This document shows positions 60,501 to 64,000 of a stretch of 64,000 bases of DNA, piece by piece. The stretch spans positions 73,042-137,041 of the forward strand of contig NZ_JABVXF010000006.1 in NCBI RefSeq assembly GCF_013349995.1, written 5' to 3'. Every line of letters begins with the position of its first letter. The first letter of the stretch is position 1. Made by a program: the position numbers and the translations under genes. The stretch comes from Pseudoalteromonas sp. 0303 (GTDB lineage: Bacteria > Pseudomonadota > Gammaproteobacteria > Enterobacterales > Alteromonadaceae). Under the pieces are notes generated by a model. That model was given only the letters and a program-made list of their open reading frames with translations. It searched no databases and had not been told where the DNA came from.

Positions 60501-61843
60501 GCGTTGGCTTCCACAATATTGGTAAGCGTCAACAGCAAGGCTTAGTCGTGATGAGTATCGATGATGGTGTTGGTTTGACTGATCTAGATAGCCAATACGA
60601 TGCCATTGTCGTAGTGATGAACGGCACTGAGCAAAGCTTATCGCATACGGTATCAACGGCTGCGGGTTTTGAGCTTCATCCTGTTTTAAAAGCAAGTGTT
60701 GACTCAAGTATGTCAGCGGCAAGCTTTATAGCTGGTGAAGGCGAAGGTACCTTTAATGTTCCGCCATATACTGTTGCTGTGTTTGTGAAACCACAAGGTG
60801 ATGCACAAGGTGAAGGCTTAAGTGCCGATGCGACTGTGGGTGCGCCAGATATTGTGCCGTTTGGTAGCACAACAGTTTATGTTCGTGGCTCGTTAAATGA
60901 CTGGGGTACGGCAAATAGCTTTGAATATGTAGGTAATGGCGAGTACAAAATTGCGATTCCTCTAACAGCCGGTAGCTATGAATTTAAAGTGGCTTCTGAA
61001 GATTGGTCTACCGTTGATTTTGGTGCGCTTTCTGCTGATGTCGCTGAAGTGATCGAAGGCGAAGATGAGCCATTGACACGCAGTGGTGCCAATATGACCT
61101 TTACGGCGGCAATGGATGCTATTTATGTATTCTCATTCGATGCCACAGACAGCGATAACCCAGTGCTTAAGGTCTATAACGAAGAGCCATTTGTTGGCAC
61201 TGCAATTTATGTACGTGGTAGCTTAAACGATTGGGGTACCAGTGATGAGTTGATGTATCAAGGTAAAGGTGTTTACACCTTCACTAAACAGTTAACTGCG
61301 GGTAGCTATGAGTTCAAAGTGGCCTCTGAAGATTGGAACACAGTGGATTATGGTTCAGGTGAAAGTAGTGCAGCGGTTACAGTGGGTACTGAAAAACTAC
61401 TCGCAGTAAAAGGCGCAAATATGACAATGGATATTGCAAGTGATGGTCAATATCAGTTTGTGTTTGATGCCAGTAACCTTGAAGAACCACTTATGACTGT
61501 ATTCAATGCAGAAATGTTTGGCGAAACTCAAGTGTACTTACGTGGTAGCGTAAATGATTGGAGCACAGATAATCCACTGATTTATGCTGGTGATGCGATG
61601 TACAGTACCACCATGACATTAGAAGCTGGTGACTATGAGTTCAAAGTCGCTTCTGAAGACTGGAATACGGTGGATTACGGTGGCAGTGGTGATGCTCCTG
61701 TTGCTGTGCTTGGCGAAGCGGCTTTACTAGAAGCCGTTGGCGCCAATATCGCTCTGAGTATTGCAGCTGCTGGCGATTATCTTTTTATAGTGCAAGGACC
61801 TGATCTGAGTAAACTAACAGTGACGGTTGAAGCAGTGGAATAG
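57527..61843 (+). CDS. Pullulanase-type alpha-1,6-glucosidase lipoprotein with three C-terminal starch-binding-like modules
   Basis: A 1438-residue surface lipoprotein (lipobox LTAC, then GGGAS). Order: Cys/Pro-rich linker (20-80), PUD/CBM41-like starch-binding domain (about 85-190), an N-terminal pullulanase domain with CBM48 (about 190-450), the GH13 catalytic barrel (about 460-960) and a C-terminal domain to about 1105. D715 (FRFDVMGH), E744 (FYGEGWNF) and D852 (SKHDNETL) form the GH13 triad; YNHT precedes them. Residues about 1112-1438 are three tandem modules of about 105-110 residues, each starting VYVRGSLNDWG and containing YEFKVASEDW. It debranches pullulan, starch or glycogen outside the cell and feeds the receptor upstream. 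Confidence 0.95.
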   Translation: MKIIANFSRLLIACSMVLLTACGGGASNEIDSGQVLLTCSVPQVPNEAGTECVDPPPISCPAPTVPDENNESCVVGADPTLPDPVVFPADDEAILFYNRTSDDAYEGYRLHSWNNDDCDAYAAPFDATDWANGHEYDGIDPNYGAYWIVKLKEGYNECANFIVHIGTEGSGKAFGDVDLKMPLMQDDEKFQRMNFTIHGEPSVFEYPIVSLGERPVSISGASAHWIDLSTMIYQPSNELTSIIKLHSSNSADLAVDEDTGELNGQVVELTSTSLSDEQIAKVPHLAGWNAYQGNWDAAAAKELIKQQLVVAGYDADGKLTEATYVQTAKALDDLYTSGESDANEAQLGVHYANNGIDVSVWAPTASNMKLALYDADKTELEQLAMTFDSATGIWSSNVDISHDRHYYRFMFDVYHPTTKQIESLWSTDPYSLNVSTNGLYSQLINLDDEDTKPTGWDERMVPTVDYPEQAVIYEGHVRDFSVRDETVSEANRGKYLAFTELDSAPMQHLKKLADNGLTHFHLLPLTDIGTIDEDASQRVDITATLGDLCSRIDDDADACKTEDKSALIVDLMASYLPGSDDAQALANAMRGVDSFNWGYDPHHFIAPEGSYASSPEGIARVKETRAMIQSLQEIGLRVVLDVVYNHTTSSGVWDKSVFDKLVPGYYHRYNETTGDIERSTCCENTATEHVMMDKFVADSMVILARDFGYDSFRFDVMGHMPKASIMTALSAVQAVDPDTYFYGEGWNFGEVADNRLFVQAKQMDMAGTEVGTFNDRIREAIRGGAFFSNNATDGNLSEQDTLRLSLAGNLQNYILKDFKGNSAKGSSFSWSGQPAAYALDPADSINYVSKHDNETLWDQLQYKHGTNLSIEERVRVHNMALAMPLMSQGIPFMQMGADMLRSKSMDRNSYDSGDWFNFVDFSKETNNWNVGLPPAQDNQAKWGEIAPISANTNAQAMASDIEYASNVFTEFLAIRSASPLFSLTTEQDILDRVGFHNIGKRQQQGLVVMSIDDGVGLTDLDSQYDAIVVVMNGTEQSLSHTVSTAAGFELHPVLKASVDSSMSAASFIAGEGEGTFNVPPYTVAVFVKPQGDAQGEGLSADATVGAPDIVPFGSTTVYVRGSLNDWGTANSFEYVGNGEYKIAIPLTAGSYEFKVASEDWSTVDFGALSADVAEVIEGEDEPLTRSGANMTFTAAMDAIYVFSFDATDSDNPVLKVYNEEPFVGTAIYVRGSLNDWGTSDELMYQGKGVYTFTKQLTAGSYEFKVASEDWNTVDYGSGESSAAVTVGTEKLLAVKGANMTMDIASDGQYQFVFDASNLEEPLMTVFNAEMFGETQVYLRGSVNDWSTDNPLIYAGDAMYSTTMTLEAGDYEFKVASEDWNTVDYGGSGDAPVAVLGEAALLEAVGANIALSIAAAGDYLFIVQGPDLSKLTVTVEAVE

Positions 61844-61862
61844 CTTTCCCTGCAGTACCCTT

Positions 61863-61888
61863 AAGCCGGGCTTTGCTCGGCTTTTTTT
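61863..61888 (+). terminator. Rho-independent terminator of the pullulanase operon
   Basis: AAGCCGGGC, loop TTT, GCTCGGCTT (one G-U pair) and a T tract of six more bases. Confidence 0.88.
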
Positions 61889-61941
61889 GTATTTAATGAA
61901 AAGTTTGTATACTGTCATAACTCTCTATCAAGGAGCTTATG

Positions 61942-62484
61942 ATGACAGAAACCAGTTTAACGAGTGCTAGCTTTGATCCAAAAGTAAAACAATATTGGTT
62001 ATTACTGGGTATTTTTACCTGTGTGATTAGTATGGTAGGGATCCCTTTCATTCCGATAGTTGCGTTAATAATCTGGCTGGTGGCAGGGCGTATTTTAGCG
62101 GCGATGTCAGCCACATTGTTAACGCGTAAGTTAGTGGTAAAACGTGGTGTCTTCTTTAAAGAAGAAAAATCGATCCCACTTGAAAAAATAACCGATGTAG
62201 CACTAAGCCAAGGTCCTTTAATGCGTCAATTTGGTCTTTATAGACTGAGCTTTGAAACGGCAGGTCAATCAGGACAAGGTGCATTGGTATCATTGCTCGG
62301 AGTGGTTGATGCTGAGAAGTTTCGCGAAGCAATCTTGAAACAAAAAGATGAAATGACTCAAAGCAGCAGTGCTAAGGTTGAACATCAACCTGAAGATACT
62401 CAGTTAGAACTGCTGCGCTCACTTACCTACAGCGTAAAAAACATTGAGCAAATGTTAGTTACGCTATTAGATGAAAAGCGTTAA
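61942..62484 (+). CDS. Bacterial PH domain membrane protein
   Basis: The 180-residue protein has two hydrophobic segments (about 20-38 and 42-60) followed by a bacterial PH-like domain (LLTRKLVVKRGVFFKEEKSI, PLEKITDVALSQGPLMRQFG) as in YdbS/YdbT-like proteins. The second of two adjacent ATGs (61942) is chosen because AGGAG is six bases away, against three for 61939. The stop overlaps the convergent rhodanese stop in TTAA. The role is unknown; PH-domain membrane proteins are often envelope-stress related. Confidence 0.8.
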   Translation: MTETSLTSASFDPKVKQYWLLLGIFTCVISMVGIPFIPIVALIIWLVAGRILAAMSATLLTRKLVVKRGVFFKEEKSIPLEKITDVALSQGPLMRQFGLYRLSFETAGQSGQGALVSLLGVVDAEKFREAILKQKDEMTQSSSAKVEHQPEDTQLELLRSLTYSVKNIEQMLVTLLDEKR

Positions 62485-62825
62485 AACACCTGACAAATTT
62501 GTTCGGCATTACAGGTGATTACAGTGACATTTTCGTAACCAACACGAGTCAGAGCTTCGGCACTGAGTGTGGCGCGGGCACTACTTGCGCAGTGTAAGTA
62601 AATGGGTCTTGCAGGATCTTTTTCAATTTCCATTAATTTCATTTCAAGTACACCACGTGGGATATTAATTGCACCAGTTGCTGCTTTAGTTGCGTGCTCA
62701 GCAGGTTCTCGTACGTCTATTAATAAACCGTGGTTTTCGCTTAATTCTTGTTTTGCTTGGTCAGCGCTAATACGGCGCTGGTTTGGGGCAATAATTTTCA
62801 TTAAGTCAGGAATTGGGGTCAGCAT
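62481..62825 (-). CDS. Rhodanese-like sulfurtransferase
   Basis: A 114-residue single-domain rhodanese. LLIDVREPAEHATKAATGAINIPRG and the active-site cysteine loop HCASSARA are seen. The start at ATG 62825 has GGAGG upstream, overlapping the end of the DUF2892 gene; the stop of that gene is one base before. It probably moves sulfane sulfur in persulfide detoxification, in view of the DUF2892 partner and the BigR-type regulator across the divergent promoter. Confidence 0.9.
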   Translation of the reverse strand: MLTPIPDLMKIIAPNQRRISADQAKQELSENHGLLIDVREPAEHATKAATGAINIPRGVLEMKLMEIEKDPARPIYLHCASSARATLSAEALTRVGYENVTVITCNAEQICQVF

Positions 62826-62826
62826 A

Positions 62827-63015
62827 CTAATCCTCCATGCCAAGTTTGCGTAAAATGGTGATCATTGGGCACCACTTAGTGAATGCCGATTGAATTAAGT
62901 TTAGAGCAATAAATACCGTAAACCAAATCCACAGCGGACTGTGAAACTGTTGTAGCAACAATGAAATACAGATCATTACACCAGCAATTAAGCGAAGCGC
63001 GTCATTTAGTTTCAT
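62827..63015 (-). CDS. DUF2892 (YgaP-type) membrane protein
   Basis: A 62-residue inner-membrane protein with hydrophobic segments (about 8-22 and 28-45) in the DUF2892 pattern (LNDALRLIAGVMI, FTKWCPM). In E. coli YgaP this domain is fused to a rhodanese; here the two parts are separate genes in one operon. The CP motif is the usual conserved site. It is divergent from the ArsR-family regulator. Confidence 0.87.
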   Translation of the reverse strand: MKLNDALRLIAGVMICISLLLQQFHSPLWIWFTVFIALNLIQSAFTKWCPMITILRKLGMED

Positions 63016-63076
63016 AATAAGACCTCGATAACAGAGTGATGTATTTAATATATTAGATAATACTACATTAGTAAAT

Positions 63077-63100
63077 TCTAATATTAGACTTTTCTAATAT
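63077..63100. promoter_or_regulatory. Candidate operator for the ArsR/BigR-type regulator
   Basis: TCTAATATTAGA (63077-63088) is a perfect palindrome, and ATATTAGA-N4-TCTAATAT (63081-63100) is a second one overlapping it. More TATTAGA-like half-sites occur towards 63050. The AT-rich ATTAG-type repeat is like BigR-family operators and lies between the divergent genes. Confidence 0.65.
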
Positions 63101-63148
63101 ATCAATCTATACTTTAGCGGTATTTTAAGAATATAGAGTAGTGTGATT

Positions 63149-63451
63149 ATGAACATCGATTTTGCGGCTATGGCCGACAATGTGGAACAAGCAGAGCAAA
63201 TGCTAAAGATATTGGCGAATAAAAATCGTTTGATGATCTTATGTTCGCTGCAAGATGGTGAAATGAGCGTGAGCGAATTAAACGAAGCTGTGCCATTGGC
63301 GCAGTCAGCATTATCGCAACACTTAGCGGCGCTGAGAAAAGTTCAGATAGTTGCTACTCGACGTGAAAGCCAAACTATCTATTATCGCGTGGTCGATAAA
63401 AGTGTTATGGCAATTCTTGAAACCCTTCATGGTTTATTTTGCAAAAGGTAG
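63149..63451 (+). CDS. ArsR-family transcriptional repressor, BigR/YgaV-like persulfide sensor
   Basis: A 100-residue winged-helix regulator (SVSELNEAVPLAQSALSQHLAAL recognition region). C32 (MILCSLQ) and C98 (LFCKR) match the spacing of the redox cysteine pair of BigR/SqrR, which form a polysulfide link and release DNA. The start at ATG 63149 is preferred over GTG 63143. It probably represses itself, the following RND pump and the divergent DUF2892-rhodanese operon. Confidence 0.85.
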   Translation: MNIDFAAMADNVEQAEQMLKILANKNRLMILCSLQDGEMSVSELNEAVPLAQSALSQHLAALRKVQIVATRRESQTIYYRVVDKSVMAILETLHGLFCKR

Positions 63452-63458
63452 TTAAGCA

Positions 63459-64000
63459 ATGAATGCTATCGATAATGCAGTAAAAAACAGCTTGAGCGGC
63501 CGCCTCCCCGTCATTATTTTTATTATGTCGGTGCTGCTTGGTTTAATGGCATTAAAGCAAACCCCTCGTGAAGAAGAGCCGCAAATTGTGGTTCCTATGC
63601 TTGATATATATGTGGCAGCGCCAAACGTCGAAGCGCCAGAAGTAGCTAGGCTAGTAACTGAACCATTGGAGAAGTTATTAGCGCAATTGACGGGCGTTGA
63701 GCATATTTACTCGACTACACAAAGTAATGCTGCGGTTGTCACTCTTCGCTTTGAAGTTGGTCACGACCGTGAGCAAGCCATCCTCGACACTTACGCTAAA
63801 CTCTATAGCTATCAACACACGATGGCGTCAGTGATCAGCTCATGGCAAATACGTCCGGTTGAAGTGAACGATGTACCCATTGTGATGCTGGGCTTATTTA
63901 GTAAAGATCCAAAACTTTACGATGACTATCAACTAACCCGCTTTGCTAACGAAATCGCTAACAGTTTACAGCGCATCGAAAATACCAGCGAAGTGAAAGT
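63459..64000 (+). CDS. RND-family efflux permease (3' end outside window)
   Basis: The first 180 codons of a large AcrB-type inner-membrane permease. Residues about 15-36 are the first transmembrane helix, followed by TPREEEPQIVVPMLDIYVAAP, PEVARLVTEPLEKLLAQL and TGVEHIYSTTQSNAAVVTLRF, which match RND permeases. The gene starts seven bases after the ArsR-family stop and would be under its control. No periplasmic adaptor precedes it, unlike most RND operons; it may be further downstream. Confidence 0.92.
   Translation, partial: MNAIDNAVKNSLSGRLPVIIFIMSVLLGLMALKQTPREEEPQIVVPMLDIYVAAPNVEAPEVARLVTEPLEKLLAQLTGVEHIYSTTQSNAAVVTLRFEVGHDREQAILDTYAKLYSYQHTMASVISSWQIRPVEVNDVPIVMLGLFSKDPKLYDDYQLTRFANEIANSLQRIENTSEVK

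Overview
The window reads as a chromosomal segment of a marine gammaproteobacterium of the order Alteromonadales, most probably Pseudoalteromonas or a close relative. This is inferred from the moderate-to-low GC, the pabA-HDOD-astC-astA-astD order, aroQ-accB-accC, cutA-dsbD and fxsA next to groESL, a large TonB-dependent receptor beside a lipoprotein pullulanase, and many short hairpin terminators. No rRNA, tRNA, CRISPR array, prophage or plasmid gene was seen. Both edges cut through genes: an OmpA-family gene on the left and an RND efflux permease on the right.

Layout. 1-7.4 kb: tandem OmpA-family porin-like genes, aconitase B, a 12-copy heptamer repeat, and an outer-membrane protein/lipoprotein gene pair. 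7.5-13.1 kb: an 1872-residue surface lipoprotein with duplicated modules, leucine-rich repeats and InlB-type B repeats. 13.3-18.3 kb: a 2OG-Fe dioxygenase coupled to a class V aminotransferase, a second 2OG oxygenase, a thioesterase, pabA and an HDOD protein. 18.6-26 kb: arginine succinyltransferase pathway genes astC-astA-astD, a DUF3802 protein, an OsmC-like protein, speD and nnr. 26-33.5 kb: a calcium-binding thrombospondin-type-3 protein, then groES-groEL with a complete group II intron inserted in the groEL stop codon, and fxsA. 33.5-38.3 kb: cutA-dsbD and aroQ-accB-accC. 38.3-48.6 kb: a GH97 alpha-glucosidase, a decayed gene end, a chemoreceptor, divergent speE and speA, two paralogous acyltransferases and an MscS-type channel. 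48.6-54.4 kb: ChrA-type transporter, solute-binding protein, YiaD-like lipoprotein, ABC exporter, three small coupled genes ending in a LysE exporter. 54.6-61.8 kb: TonB receptor plus pullulanase. 61.9-64 kb: PH-domain protein, rhodanese/DUF2892 pair, and a divergent ArsR-family regulator with an RND pump.

The strongest observation is the group II intron at 27550-30701 (minus strand). Its first base completes a TAG stop for groEL, and splicing would restore TAA. Domain V, domain VI with a bulged branch A, and an RT/maturase/HNH protein are all recognisable. Between that protein and domain V sits a separate AT-rich 75-codon gene with its own ribosome-binding site and plausible promoter, which looks like cargo inside the intron. 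An intron in the groEL termination codon is known from Azotobacter; the cargo gene is the part I do not recognise.

A second system-level signal is an identical 14-base palindromic site about 100 bases upstream of both the GH97 gene and the TonB receptor-pullulanase unit, 14 kb apart. This suggests one regulator controls starch/maltodextrin uptake and breakdown. Polyamine genes (speD, speE, speA) and arginine catabolism (ast) are also spread across the window and compete for arginine.
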